A stretch of 37,293 bases of DNA from Candidatus Hodarchaeota archaeon (GTDB lineage Archaea > Asgardarchaeota > Heimdallarchaeia > Hodarchaeales > Hodarchaeaceae): positions 1-37,293 of the forward strand of contig JAEOTY010000154.1 in NCBI GenBank assembly GCA_016839625.1, given 5' to 3'. Position numbers and translations under genes: made by a program. This document shows positions 17,645 to 27,814 of this stretch, one piece after another. Under the pieces are notes generated by a model that made no database searches, was not told the origin of the DNA, and worked only from the letters and a program-made list of their open reading frames with translations. How positions within the stretch are numbered: the first letter of the stretch is position 1; every line of letters starts with the position of its first letter.

Positions 17645-20386
17645 TCACCAATAACCTGCGAGCTGTTTTAAGCGAGAAACTCTATGTGCTAAGAACGTCC
17701 GGATCTCATCAACTATTACTAAAAAGCTTCCGATAATAATGATTACAACCCAATCAACCAGTTCGAGTGCTGCTGTATCGAAAAATGGTTGGAAAAAAGG
17801 AATGTAGAGGATTAATATATGAAGAAGGATTGAACTAGAAATAGCGAGAAGAAGATATGGATTTCGGAAGAACTCTTTACCGAGTAACGAATGTTCTTCC
17901 TTCCGAATATTCAGGGCCATGATCATCTGGAACATGATTAGCATAGTAAATGCAACGGTTCTTGCATAAGTTTCAGTGTGTTTAGGATTAGGAGAATACA
18001 TGTACAAGAAGAATAAAAACAAAGTTCCAATCGCAATAATGATTCCAGAATATATTATGAATAATACCGATTTTCTAGTAAGAATCGGTTCGTTCGGATT
18101 ACGAGGTTTTCTAATCATAACATCAGGGTCGGGAGGATCGACTCCCATAGCTAATGCAGGTAATCCATCAGTTACCAGATTAACCCAAAGTATTTGGATT
18201 GCCAATAATGGTAAGATGGGAGTGTTAAATAAGAATGAAGTGAGTAGAATTCCAAAAAACATAACTGCGATTTCTCCCGCATTACATGAAAGTAAGTAAA
18301 GAATGAATTTTCTCATGTTATCATAAATCGTTCTACCTTCAAGAATTGCTCCCACAATGGTTGAGAAGTCATCATCAGCTAACACCATGTCGGAGGCTTC
18401 TTTTGATACGTCTGTTCCAGCAATACCCATTGCTACACCAATATCTGCGCGTTTTAATGCAGGAGCATCATTTACACCGTCCCCAGTCATAGCAACAATT
18501 TGATCATTTGCTTTAAGAGCAGAAATTAACTTTAATTTGTGCTCAGGAGAAACTCGAGCAAAGACATTTACATCCATGACAGCTAAAGAAAATTCCTTAT
18601 CATCTATATTATCTAAATCTTTTCCTTCCATATATTGGGCTGAATCTTGGGATGAAACCAGACCTATTTCGGACGCAACAGCTATTGCTGTTTTGAGGTG
18701 ATCTCCCGTAATCATAACTGGTCGAATCCCAGCAGTTTTGCAAGTTTTGATAGCATCCCGAGTACCTTTTCTGGGAGGATCCATGATAGCTACAGCACCA
18801 ACATAAATCAATCGACCCTCAATCTCTTCTACATCTTCAGATAGCACTTCTATTTTGGCTTTTTCAGGATCAACTGATTTATATGCCATACCAAGCATAC
18901 GATAGCCCCTCCTTGCAAACTTTTGATCTGCTATTTCGAGATTCATTCGCATTTCATCATCAAGCGGTTTGATCTCTCCTTTAGAAAAGAAATGGGTACA
19001 TAATTCTATTAAAACATCAGGAGCTCCTTTAGTAAAAACGAAAATCTTTCCTTCCTCATTCCTCACAACAACACTCATTCTTTTCGAAATTGAATCGAAT
19101 GGAACTTCATAAAGTCGTTCATAATCGCGCTTGAAATCAAATCCTTCTGTAAGTCTCAAAAGAGCTATTTCGGTTGGATCTCCAATATCAACCTCTGAAT
19201 TTTCACCATGATGAGAGACAGCTAGCTGAGCATTGTTACAAGCCAATCCTATTGAAAGTATTAAATCCACTGCTTCATCGATTGGTTTTGCTTTAGACAC
19301 TAGATAATCACTATCAACTGTGAGCATTTGTCTTACCGTCATTTTATTTTCAGTAAGAGTACCAGTCTTATCAGAACATATCACTGTAGTCGAACCTAAT
19401 GTTTCAACCGAGGGAAGTCGTCTAATGATGGCATTTTTTTGACTCATCCGCTGAACTCCAAGAGCTAAGGCAAGGGTAACAACTGCAGGTAACCCTTCTG
19501 GAACAGCTGCTACTGCTAGGCCAACTGCCACAATGAACATCTCTATTACCTCCTGCTCCAACAGAACACCGATTGAGAAAATAGCCGTGCAAATCGTCAA
19601 GCTAGCTATCCCAATCCACTTCCCTAAAGTTGCTAACCTTTTTTGAAGAGGAGTCACTTCTGTTTCCTCTTCCAATAATCCTTTTGCTATTTTACCAAAT
19701 TCCGTTCGCATTCCAGTCATAACAATAACTGCTTGACCCCGTCCTCTTGTGACACTAGTACCACTGAACACACAATTTCGACGGTCAGCTATAGCTGTAT
19801 ACGGCTGAATATTGCTCATTGCCTCTTTAGCAACTGGAAATGACTCTCCTGTAAGAGCAGATTCATCAATACGAAGAGAGTGGGATTCAAGAAGACGTCC
19901 GTCAGCAGGAATTTTATCTCCTTCTTCAATCAGAATGATATCACCAGGAACAAGGAGTTGAGCTTCAATCCTCTGCTTCTTTCCCTCACGAAAAACAGTA
20001 GAATAAGGTGCTGCCATAGATTTCAGCGCTTCTATTGATTTCTCGGCTTTATATTCTTGAATAAATCCAAAAAATGCATTAAAAAGAACAATAGCTGTTA
20101 TGGCGAAGGCATCGATAAAATACTCTAGCTTTTGATGCTCATCGGTCGAGAAAAGCCCGATAGTGATAGATATTACTAGAGCTACGAGTAGGATGATTAC
20201 CAATGGATCTTTGAATTGTTCAAAAAAGAGAAAAATTGGATGTCTTTTCTTGGCTTTCTCTAGCTCATTGTAGCCATACTTTTCTTGTCTCTGTTCAGCT
20301 TCTTTGTTTGATAATCCAACTTCAGTTGTAACCCCTAGTTGATTTAATAAAGAACTTCGCTTCTCTGCATACCAGTGTTGACTCAT
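17645..20386 (-). CDS. P-type cation-transporting ATPase (P2A/Ca2+-like)
   Basis: CSDKTGTLTENKMTV, TGES, AVAAVPEGLPAVVTLALALGVQRM, GDGVNDAPALKRADIGVAMG; N-terminal cation ATPase domain. Confidence 0.95.
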   Translation of the reverse strand: MSQHWYAEKRSSLLNQLGVTTEVGLSNKEAEQRQEKYGYNELEKAKKRHPIFLFFEQFKDPLVIILLVALVISITIGLFSTDEHQKLEYFIDAFAITAIVLFNAFFGFIQEYKAEKSIEALKSMAAPYSTVFREGKKQRIEAQLLVPGDIILIEEGDKIPADGRLLESHSLRIDESALTGESFPVAKEAMSNIQPYTAIADRRNCVFSGTSVTRGRGQAVIVMTGMRTEFGKIAKGLLEEETEVTPLQKRLATLGKWIGIASLTICTAIFSIGVLLEQEVIEMFIVAVGLAVAAVPEGLPAVVTLALALGVQRMSQKNAIIRRLPSVETLGSTTVICSDKTGTLTENKMTVRQMLTVDSDYLVSKAKPIDEAVDLILSIGLACNNAQLAVSHHGENSEVDIGDPTEIALLRLTEGFDFKRDYERLYEVPFDSISKRMSVVVRNEEGKIFVFTKGAPDVLIELCTHFFSKGEIKPLDDEMRMNLEIADQKFARRGYRMLGMAYKSVDPEKAKIEVLSEDVEEIEGRLIYVGAVAIMDPPRKGTRDAIKTCKTAGIRPVMITGDHLKTAIAVASEIGLVSSQDSAQYMEGKDLDNIDDKEFSLAVMDVNVFARVSPEHKLKLISALKANDQIVAMTGDGVNDAPALKRADIGVAMGIAGTDVSKEASDMVLADDDFSTIVGAILEGRTIYDNMRKFILYLLSCNAGEIAVMFFGILLTSFLFNTPILPLLAIQILWVNLVTDGLPALAMGVDPPDPDVMIRKPRNPNEPILTRKSVLFIIYSGIIIAIGTLFLFFLYMYSPNPKHTETYARTVAFTMLIMFQMIMALNIRKEEHSLLGKEFFRNPYLLLAISSSILLHILILYIPFFQPFFDTAALELVDWVVIIIIGSFLVIVDEIRTFLAHRVSRLKQLAGYW

Positions 20387-20684
20387 AAAAAACCACTTTA
20401 GATTTTCTCAAGAGCTAGCTTACTTGATTTTCAAGAAAAACATAGAATAGTCGTAAATTGACTTATAAACAATCCGTGTAATTTTTTTATTAACGCAATA
20501 AAATCAATTCGGTAATTCATACATTTGATGCTCAAAGCACATTGTTATATATAATCTGTATTCAATATGTAGTCAAATTAACTAAGTCTTGAATATGACT
20601 GTTCCTTTTTATTCATTTGAAAACGGATTTCGAGATTTTGAAATATTTTTCCTTTTCAGAACTTTGATTTTTTGAGAGATTAAT

Positions 20685-21860
20685 TCAAGCAAAAACTTGT
20701 ATAACATCACCATCTTGTAGAACACGATCCAAGCCAACCTTTTCACCATCGAACTTGGCTGAGCGTCCCCAGATACGAGTAAAACGGAAATATTTCAACA
20801 TTTTTTTACTTAAGACTTCAATAGCATTTTCAACTGTACTTCCCTCCCTTAGGATTATGGGTCTAATTGAAATATCACCTTTAGAATCACGAGTAAAAAC
20901 TCGGATTTTACCTAATTGGCTGAAAATTGATTCCTCTAGACCTTCAAATCCTTTTTTCTGGTTTACAGATGTCGGGATAACTGGGAAGTTGAGATTTCTC
21001 TCTTTAATAAATTTGATAAGTTTTTCATAATTCTGTTTGGAACCTTCAATATCTCCTTTCGTTCCTACTATGAGCGTGGGAAGGTAACTAATTGATTTAT
21101 CCAGAGCATCTAGAAATTGATCTACTGTAACAGGTGCGTGAAAACGTACGATGGCATTTAGGAAACCATTCCCTCTCATAATTTCAATTACCGCCTCTTT
21201 TCCTTCACCTTCAAAAAAATGCTCATTAAAGACTTGAATGTTACCTGAACCAACTTTTTCAATAGTTATTGGAGGTTTCAGCACATTTAAGCGAATTTTT
21301 CCCTTATGAAGCTCTGATTGAATTAGCTGAAGTTGCTCTATAGGATCTTTTGATAAATCTATTGTGACCAACACACAATCTGCGTTTCGAATTCCCGCCA
21401 AAACCAATTTTCCTGACATATCTCCCTTTACACTTCCTTCTACTAATGCAGGTAGCTCTACTAGTTGTAATCGTGCCCCGCTTGCAGTAGTTGAACCTAC
21501 TTCTGGTTTAACAGTGGTAAAAGGATATGATCCGACTTTTGCTGCCTCTGATTGAGCAATTTCATTAAGAATAGATGATTTTCCAGAGTTAACTTTCCCA
21601 ATTATCGCAATCTGGGCGTCTTCTCCCTTAGGAACGAGCCATTTTTCCCCTGAACCTTTCTTAGTCGCTTGTAATTTTTCTTGTTGAGCTTTAAGCTTCT
21701 TTAATTTTGTTTTTGCCATCCTAAGATGGTTTTCCACCCCTTTGTGCTTGACAACGACCCCGAGGAACCTTTCTAGGTGAGCAATCTGTTCCTCGATGCT
21801 AGAGGCTTCCAGATATTTTCCCCACTCGGCCTGCGCCTCTTGATTTAAATTGATAGGCAT
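20685..21860 (-). CDS. DRG/Obg-like GTPase with C-terminal TGS domain, divergent G motifs
   Basis: P-loop IAIIGKVNSGKSSILNEI, switch region GSYPFTTVKPEVG, C-terminal TGS-like KYFRFTRIWGRSAKFDGEKVGLDRVLQDGDVIQVFA. Confidence 0.85.
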   Translation of the reverse strand: MPINLNQEAQAEWGKYLEASSIEEQIAHLERFLGVVVKHKGVENHLRMAKTKLKKLKAQQEKLQATKKGSGEKWLVPKGEDAQIAIIGKVNSGKSSILNEIAQSEAAKVGSYPFTTVKPEVGSTTASGARLQLVELPALVEGSVKGDMSGKLVLAGIRNADCVLVTIDLSKDPIEQLQLIQSELHKGKIRLNVLKPPITIEKVGSGNIQVFNEHFFEGEGKEAVIEIMRGNGFLNAIVRFHAPVTVDQFLDALDKSISYLPTLIVGTKGDIEGSKQNYEKLIKFIKERNLNFPVIPTSVNQKKGFEGLEESIFSQLGKIRVFTRDSKGDISIRPIILREGSTVENAIEVLSKKMLKYFRFTRIWGRSAKFDGEKVGLDRVLQDGDVIQVFA

Positions 21861-21992
21861 ATGTTTGGAGCACCAAATGTGAAAATGATGATATCCAATG
21901 CTTTTATGTTTCTCTAATTTAAAAAAATATTCTCAACAATGATTCTTTTATCTTCCTCATTAATTAAGGTATAATACTTCAGGTACGTTATC

Positions 21993-22670
21993 ATGAGATT
22001 CAAAGCTATTCTTTTTGATCTTGATGGCACCCTGGTTGATTCAGTCAGACTTTTTCCCCAACTTATCGCGCAGGAATTCTTCAACACACCCAGTTCTGAT
22101 CAAGTACGCAAATATATCACTCGTTTGGGGACATTTTACAACGCAGGGGGAAAATATACCTGGTTTCGATTGGAACTGTTTAGGGCAATTCATGCTGATT
22201 TTAGATTATCGTGGTGGGGGTTCGCTTGTGGGATGACTCGAGTCCTCTGGCAATTTTACAATTGGGATCGAGAGATTCATGTTTTCCCAGAAGTGCCAAA
22301 AACCTTGAAATTACTAAAGAAGAAGGGATATTTGCTAGGAATAGTGTCAAATGGCTCTCCATATTTATTAAAGAAAAGATTTAGACCATATTTGAACCTT
22401 TTTGATGTATTAGCTGATTCCAAAACTCTGGGGATACGTAAACCCTCTCCATTCCCAATTCAATACGCATGTAAGAGATTAAAAATTCCAATAAATGAAA
22501 CAATCTTCGTAGGTGACACGATTGTAGATCTTTTGGCTGCAAAAAACGCAAAAATCCAAATTATTCTGGTTAAAACAGGAACATTTGGCTTGCCTCCGAT
22601 CCAACAAGTTGGTTACAATCCCTTTGCAGTCATTTCAGTTGTAGGAAGGGAATTGATTTCGATCTTGTGA
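21993..22670 (+). CDS. HAD-superfamily hydrolase (phosphoglycolate phosphatase-like)
   Basis: LFDLDGTLVDS, GIVSNGSP, RKPSPFPI, IFVGDTIVDLLAAKNA. Confidence 0.92.
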   Translation: MRFKAILFDLDGTLVDSVRLFPQLIAQEFFNTPSSDQVRKYITRLGTFYNAGGKYTWFRLELFRAIHADFRLSWWGFACGMTRVLWQFYNWDREIHVFPEVPKTLKLLKKKGYLLGIVSNGSPYLLKKRFRPYLNLFDVLADSKTLGIRKPSPFPIQYACKRLKIPINETIFVGDTIVDLLAAKNAKIQIILVKTGTFGLPPIQQVGYNPFAVISVVGRELISIL

Positions 22671-22753
22671 GAATCTAACCATTCAAGAATCAATCAGGTT
22701 TATTGTATCTCTGAGGGTCTTACTTTTATTCTTCTAAATTTACATCAGTAAAT

Positions 22754-23938
22754 TTATGTTTCATTAAGAGTTAGACGACTACCAAAAAGAAACAAAAAGA
22801 AGAACAATAACATTGCGATTAGATCAATGTTGAACAGCTCTAAGACATATCCTTCGATAGCGATTTGACGTAGTAAATGCACAGCATAGGTTGTAGGCAG
22901 CAAATAACTTACCCAACGAATGATTTCAGGAATTTGAGAAATTGGAATAACTATTCCTGACATTAATATAATTGGTAGGATCACAATCGGGACAAATTGG
23001 ATGGCTTGAAATTCTGAGCGTGCAAATGACGAAAGAAAGATCGCTAGCACTAACCCTGTCCATCCAACGATAACAGCACCGATATAAATCGATATATAGT
23101 GGGCTAAGGTTGTTCCAAAAGATACATTAAAGATGGTGCTAGCCACTATAATTGTTACAGTTGTTTGAACCATACTGAAGATAGAAAAGGCAGCAAGATA
23201 CCCTAAAATAATCTGACTTTTGTCATATGGACATTGGAGAAGTAATGGCAGTGTGCCTCCTTTTCTTTCTCCGATAAGATTCATGATGATAAGGATAAAA
23301 GAGAAAAAGAACACTCCAAAGACAATCATGCCAGGCGCAAAGAAATCTATTGTATTTAAGTCCTCACCAAAAGCATATTCCACATCCAATCCTAAGTTTC
23401 CTCGAAACTCACCAGTAGCATTCTGAAACGCCTCTTGAAAAGCTTGTAACGCTACCACGCCTACCTGAGGGTTTGAATTATCTAAATAAAGTTCTATTGA
23501 AACATTGTCACCTTCAGGGGAAGCTAAATTAAAGGTAAAATTGCTTGGAATTAAAATTGCACATATAAACCTTTTAGCATCAACTTCATCCTTAGCGTTT
23601 TCATAATTATCATAATCATCATTCACATTTACTTTTGATGTATCTTGAAGATTATTTACAATTTCAACCCCTATTGATTTAACTGTCTCATTGAACACTG
23701 TAATTGTAGTGGTGAAATTAAATGGATAGATCTCTACATCAACTGTCCTTTGAATCAAAACCTGAGCATCACTATCTTTATTGATGATGACAATAGGAAC
23801 ATGTTCGATTTCTCCCCCGAACGCGAGACCAAACATTATAATAAATAAAATTGGAGCAAATAGAGCCAGTCCTGCTGTCCGTCTATCTCGCAGTAGTTGT
23901 TTCCATATCCTTATAGTGATTAAATATGCAAATCTCAT
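22754..23938 (-). CDS. ABC-2 type transporter permease
   Basis: N-terminal TM, large soluble loop, C-terminal multi-TM with GERKGGTLPLLLQCPYDKSQIILG and LPTTYAVHLLRQIAI; overlaps the ABC ATPase stop. Confidence 0.9.
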   Translation of the reverse strand: MRFAYLITIRIWKQLLRDRRTAGLALFAPILFIIMFGLAFGGEIEHVPIVIINKDSDAQVLIQRTVDVEIYPFNFTTTITVFNETVKSIGVEIVNNLQDTSKVNVNDDYDNYENAKDEVDAKRFICAILIPSNFTFNLASPEGDNVSIELYLDNSNPQVGVVALQAFQEAFQNATGEFRGNLGLDVEYAFGEDLNTIDFFAPGMIVFGVFFFSFILIIMNLIGERKGGTLPLLLQCPYDKSQIILGYLAAFSIFSMVQTTVTIIVASTIFNVSFGTTLAHYISIYIGAVIVGWTGLVLAIFLSSFARSEFQAIQFVPIVILPIILMSGIVIPISQIPEIIRWVSYLLPTTYAVHLLRQIAIEGYVLELFNIDLIAMLLFFFLFLFGSRLTLNET

Positions 23939-24690
23939 GTGGTATCACCCTTTATAAGTTCAAAAAACATGTTTTCCATATTTTTTTGTTCAGTTTGCTT
24001 CAGGAGGTTTTCTGGTGTGTCAAGTGCTAGCAAAGATCCATCTCTCATTACTGCCACTCTATCAGCCCACTCAGCTTCGTTTAAGTAATGAGTAGTTACT
24101 AAAACTGTGGTACCTCTCTCTTTAGCTATTTCTCTAAAATATTCCCAAAATTCCCTCCTTAAAACAGGATCGAGACCAACAGTTGGCTCATCAAGAAAAG
24201 CTATCTCTGGCTTGTTAACCATAGCTGCTGCCAATGCTGTTCTTTGCTGCGTACCTCCCGACAAATGGAGAGCTAATTTGTCTTGGTGTCCAATGAGAGA
24301 AAGTTTGTCTATCATATGGGATGTAAATTCATTAACTAATCCCTTAGGAACACCTTTTGCACGGGCAAAGAACTCAATATTCTCCTTTGTAGTAAGAAGA
24401 TCATAAAGTGCCCTTTGTTGCGGAAGATACCCCATTATTCGTCTGAGCTTTTTTTTCTCTTGGGGGATCTGATATCCTTTAACTAGAATGTCTCCTTGAC
24501 CTTTTTCTGATCTAAGGATTCCTAACAACAAGCGGATTGTAGTAGTTTTTCCGGCCGCATTAGGGCCCACTAAGCAAAAAATTTCACCTTTTTTTACCTG
24601 TAAATCCAGTTTATTTACAGCAATTACATCTCCAAATTTTTTCGTGACATTAGAGATATTAATATCAAACGTCAAGTTATTCACCTTCAC
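23935..24690 (-). CDS. ABC transporter ATP-binding protein
   Basis: Walker A GPNAAGKTTTIRLL, signature LSGGTQQRTALAAAM, Walker B IAFLDEPTVGLDP. Start trimmed from ORF-track 24726 (overlaps the SDR gene); GTG 24690 or TTG 24675 more plausible. Confidence 0.93.
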   Translation of the reverse strand: MKVNNLTFDINISNVTKKFGDVIAVNKLDLQVKKGEIFCLVGPNAAGKTTTIRLLLGILRSEKGQGDILVKGYQIPQEKKKLRRIMGYLPQQRALYDLLTTKENIEFFARAKGVPKGLVNEFTSHMIDKLSLIGHQDKLALHLSGGTQQRTALAAAMVNKPEIAFLDEPTVGLDPVLRREFWEYFREIAKERGTTVLVTTHYLNEAEWADRVAVMRDGSLLALDTPENLLKQTEQKNMENMFFELIKGDTT

Positions 24691-25621
24691 TAGACTTTTC
24701 TTCTTGATTGTACCACATTCTAGCACTAGTTTTTAAAGTGGTGGGAGTATAATTAAAAGTTTCTTTCAAAATATTGTGGTCATTTGGAACTTCTGCTACA
24801 ATATCTTGGGGAAATTTATTCAGTAGTTTCACAAATTTTGATAAATGCCAAATATAAGGATTGAAAGGCCAAGTAAGTATTGAAGCAATTTTTAACGGGA
24901 GAAGTGGAATTTTTCGATATTTGATTTGTTTCCCTGTAATATTGGATATTCTTTCTGCTGCTTCTGAAAAAGAAATTGCCTCTGGGCCCGTTAACCGAAA
25001 TCGTTTTCTTGCTAAATCAGTTCTAATAACTGCTTGGGCAATTATCTCTCCTAAATCAATAGGAGAAATAGTTGGTAAAGCAGGAGGGCCTCCACCAGGA
25101 ACAACCATTGTATTTCCTCGTATCATAGAGAAGAATATATCATTTGATGGAGCAGCACCCATTACTGTCCAATTAAAGTCTGACCTAGCAAGAAATTCTT
25201 CAATTTCTATTTTTAATTTTCCTTGAAGAATGTTTAACTTGTCTACGACACTTTTTCTAATGTCGTAAACAGAAATGTATACAATTCGAGAAATCCCAGC
25301 ATTTCTAGCCTCCTCTAAGACCATAAGCACCGAATCGCGCTCAATAAGCTTCGTTTTGCGTATCAATTTCCTGCTCATTGCAGAAACACTAATTATGACA
25401 GCTTTCGTCTCCTCTAGTGACTCTATTATTGACTTTCTGGAGGTTATATCTCCCTCAATGATTTCAGGCTTTTCACCGAGAACTTCTCTACCTTTTTGGG
25501 TATTTCGTGATAAAACTTTAACGGATTCACCTTTTGCTAAAAGACTGTGTACAATGTGTCTACCATAGTGGCCTGTTCCACCAAGCACGAGAATAAACTT
25601 CTTTTTATCATCTTTTTGCAT
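24677..25621 (-). CDS. NAD(P)-binding atypical SDR (NmrA-like)
   Basis: ILVLGGTGHYGRHIVHSLLAKGESVKVLSRNTQKG Rossmann motif; GPEAISFSEAAERISNITGK. Confidence 0.88.
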   Translation of the reverse strand: MQKDDKKKFILVLGGTGHYGRHIVHSLLAKGESVKVLSRNTQKGREVLGEKPEIIEGDITSRKSIIESLEETKAVIISVSAMSRKLIRKTKLIERDSVLMVLEEARNAGISRIVYISVYDIRKSVVDKLNILQGKLKIEIEEFLARSDFNWTVMGAAPSNDIFFSMIRGNTMVVPGGGPPALPTISPIDLGEIIAQAVIRTDLARKRFRLTGPEAISFSEAAERISNITGKQIKYRKIPLLPLKIASILTWPFNPYIWHLSKFVKLLNKFPQDIVAEVPNDHNILKETFNYTPTTLKTSARMWYNQEEKSSEGE

Positions 25622-25667
25622 GAATTATGCCTCTTTGACATTTAAAAGTCTGTCACTACTATGGGTA

Positions 25668-25687
25668 GTAACACTTATAAGTGTTAC
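25668..25687. promoter_or_regulatory. Perfect 20-bp palindrome, candidate TrmB operator overlapping a TATA-like core
   Basis: GTAACACTTATAAGTGTTAC equals its own reverse complement; lies between the divergent SDR/ABC operon (start 25621) and the TrmB gene (start 25723). Confidence 0.75.
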
Positions 25688-25722
25688 CACTGAGGATGTA
25701 TCTAGAACAATAGGCGAAACAA

Positions 25723-26631
25723 ATGACTGTTGATGAAAAGCTAATATTGGATGATCTACAAACGCTTGGTTTAACAAAAAACGAAGGAAAAGTATTGATA
25801 TCCTTAGTAAAATTAAACAGGTCTGTTGGAGCTTCAAGAATTGCTAGTGAGTCAGATGTTCCACGAAGCAAGATCTATCAAGCCCTTGAGGGACTTGAGG
25901 AGAAAAAGATTGTGACAAAGGATGAGATCAAAGGCAGCGCGAATGTCTATCGACTTCTGTTCAGTCCCGCTCAGATATTAACTCATCTAAAGCAAATAAA
26001 GGTTAATCCTATTGAAGAAGCTGTTGAAAGATCATCTGAAAATTTACTAAATATAATCAATTCTATTGGAGAGGAGGAAGGTATAGACGAGCTTTTCCTA
26101 ATCAAAGGACTTGTTCATATTACTAAAACAGCAAAAGAGATCATAGATGCGGCAAATTATCTAGTTATTTCAAATTTATTCCCATATTACCTTGAACCAC
26201 TAACTACAAATCTTATTGAAGCGAAAAAACGAGGAACTCACATTAAACTCATTAATTTAGACGAAGAAATCAAAGAACTGAGTAAAAAGATATTAATTGA
26301 TTCAATATCTACTGAAACCAGAGGAATAAGCATAGAAACACTGAAACATGTGGGAAAATACTTCATGATGGACGAAGAAGAGTTCTCCTTAGAAGCAATC
26401 ACGTTTACGTTTGAAAAATTTCTCCAAGAAAGACCAAACTTCCTTCTAATCGATCCGAATTCAGAAAACGCAAATGCTATTTTGATTTTGATGGATCCAA
26501 ATGATCTGGCTAATTCAAACGCAGTCCAAACAAGAAATCAGAGTTTCATTAGATCGATTGATAGGCTGGTAGATTTTGTCATAAATTTTGCTGGAAATTT
26601 AAGGGTTCTCTTGGAAAATTTAACTCCGTAG
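25723..26631 (+). CDS. TrmB-family transcriptional regulator
   Basis: N-terminal wHTH LQTLGLTKNEGKVLISLVKLNRSVGASRIASESDVPRSKIYQALEGLEEKKIV, followed by a PLD-like/TrmB C-terminal region. Confidence 0.9.
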   Translation: MTVDEKLILDDLQTLGLTKNEGKVLISLVKLNRSVGASRIASESDVPRSKIYQALEGLEEKKIVTKDEIKGSANVYRLLFSPAQILTHLKQIKVNPIEEAVERSSENLLNIINSIGEEEGIDELFLIKGLVHITKTAKEIIDAANYLVISNLFPYYLEPLTTNLIEAKKRGTHIKLINLDEEIKELSKKILIDSISTETRGISIETLKHVGKYFMMDEEEFSLEAITFTFEKFLQERPNFLLIDPNSENANAILILMDPNDLANSNAVQTRNQSFIRSIDRLVDFVINFAGNLRVLLENLTP

Positions 26632-26735
26632 TTTTCCCAACAGCTAACAGTCTTCTCACTCCGCAAAAAAAAGGAGGAAGAACGAAAGGTGAATTATACT
26701 TTACCTATCGTTATTTAAAGAATATTTTCAGTCTG

Positions 26736-27497
26736 TTAATGTTTTCGTTTCCTAAGGAAAACAGCCAAGAGAGGTAACACTAGTATGGGAATAGCTATAT
26801 CAAACCCTGGAGTACCATCACCATCAACAGGTTCCAAAGAATCGGTTGTTTCTACCGAGGTATCTTCATACCCCGACAGTTCATCAGGATAATAATCCCA
26901 ATAGTGATCGCCTTGTGTAGCAGCAGCAAAAGAGCTATTCTCAGATGTCCATGCCCAGGCTTCAATCTCCCAAGATCCAGAATTAGCAAGATCATCCCAA
27001 TATACTTCGTTTGTTTCCCAAGAAAGAGAATTTCCACTAATCTGAGGGCTCGTTGTGCCTGTACCATAAGTTGTATAATTTGTAAGATCTTTGTAAACTA
27101 ACCATGATGCAGTAGCGTCAGTTCCTTCATAACCACCCGCCCAAAACCATGCACCAGGACTAGAACCTTGTGTTCCTTCTGCTTCAAAAGCTATCCAAAT
27201 CCAATAGACATGTGTACCATCGAAAGCAGGAGTACCTTGACAAGTCAAAGTCATTGTTATGTTTCCAGCACCGTCAGCTTCCGCGCTAAGCGAAACAATG
27301 TCGATCTCGTCATGAAAATTCCCTTTCTCATAACCATAAGCAGTGAATGCCCAACTGATTTTTTCCACATCATTCGTATCATCAGTTCCTAGATTAACCG
27401 TGGGAAAGGCATGAACGATTGAAACACCAAGAACTAAGAAGAAAAACACTCCGAATTTAATTCCAAATAACTTCGCATGCATTTTAAGTTTCACCAT
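26736..27497 (-). CDS. Secreted surface protein with signal peptide and C-terminal PGF-CTERM-like anchor
   Basis: N-term hydrophobic FGIKFGVFFFLVLGVSIVHA; acidic extracellular body; C-term DGDGTPGFDIAIPILVLPLLAVFLRKRKH (PGF + TM + basic tail). Confidence 0.75.
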   Translation of the reverse strand: MVKLKMHAKLFGIKFGVFFFLVLGVSIVHAFPTVNLGTDDTNDVEKISWAFTAYGYEKGNFHDEIDIVSLSAEADGAGNITMTLTCQGTPAFDGTHVYWIWIAFEAEGTQGSSPGAWFWAGGYEGTDATASWLVYKDLTNYTTYGTGTTSPQISGNSLSWETNEVYWDDLANSGSWEIEAWAWTSENSSFAAATQGDHYWDYYPDELSGYEDTSVETTDSLEPVDGDGTPGFDIAIPILVLPLLAVFLRKRKH

Positions 27498-27814
27498 TTC
27501 TATATACTGTATATTTCATTTTTAATTCAGTTATAGTTTAAAAATTATGCTTTTTAATGATAATGATCAGGGCCTTTTTGACTCTTTCAGGCTCTAATAT
27601 CAGTAAAAAATAACTACTCAGAGTTAAAATGCTAATTCATAGACCAATGTGATTTAATTTGAAATAACCTACCTTGGTTGTATTCTGTTTATATTTCTAG
27701 GTTTCCTTTTTTCGAAACCTACTGGATTGAAAAGAATTCCTAAAAAAACGGTAATTCTTCAAAATTAATATTACGGTAGTTAAATTTGGTCTTATCGCAA
27801 GGAAATGATTGAAA

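Noticed and set aside
24107-25568. + strand ORFs at 24107-24406, 24861-25226 and 25275-25568
   Set aside because: Antisense to well-supported ABC ATPase and SDR genes, with no protein-like motifs.
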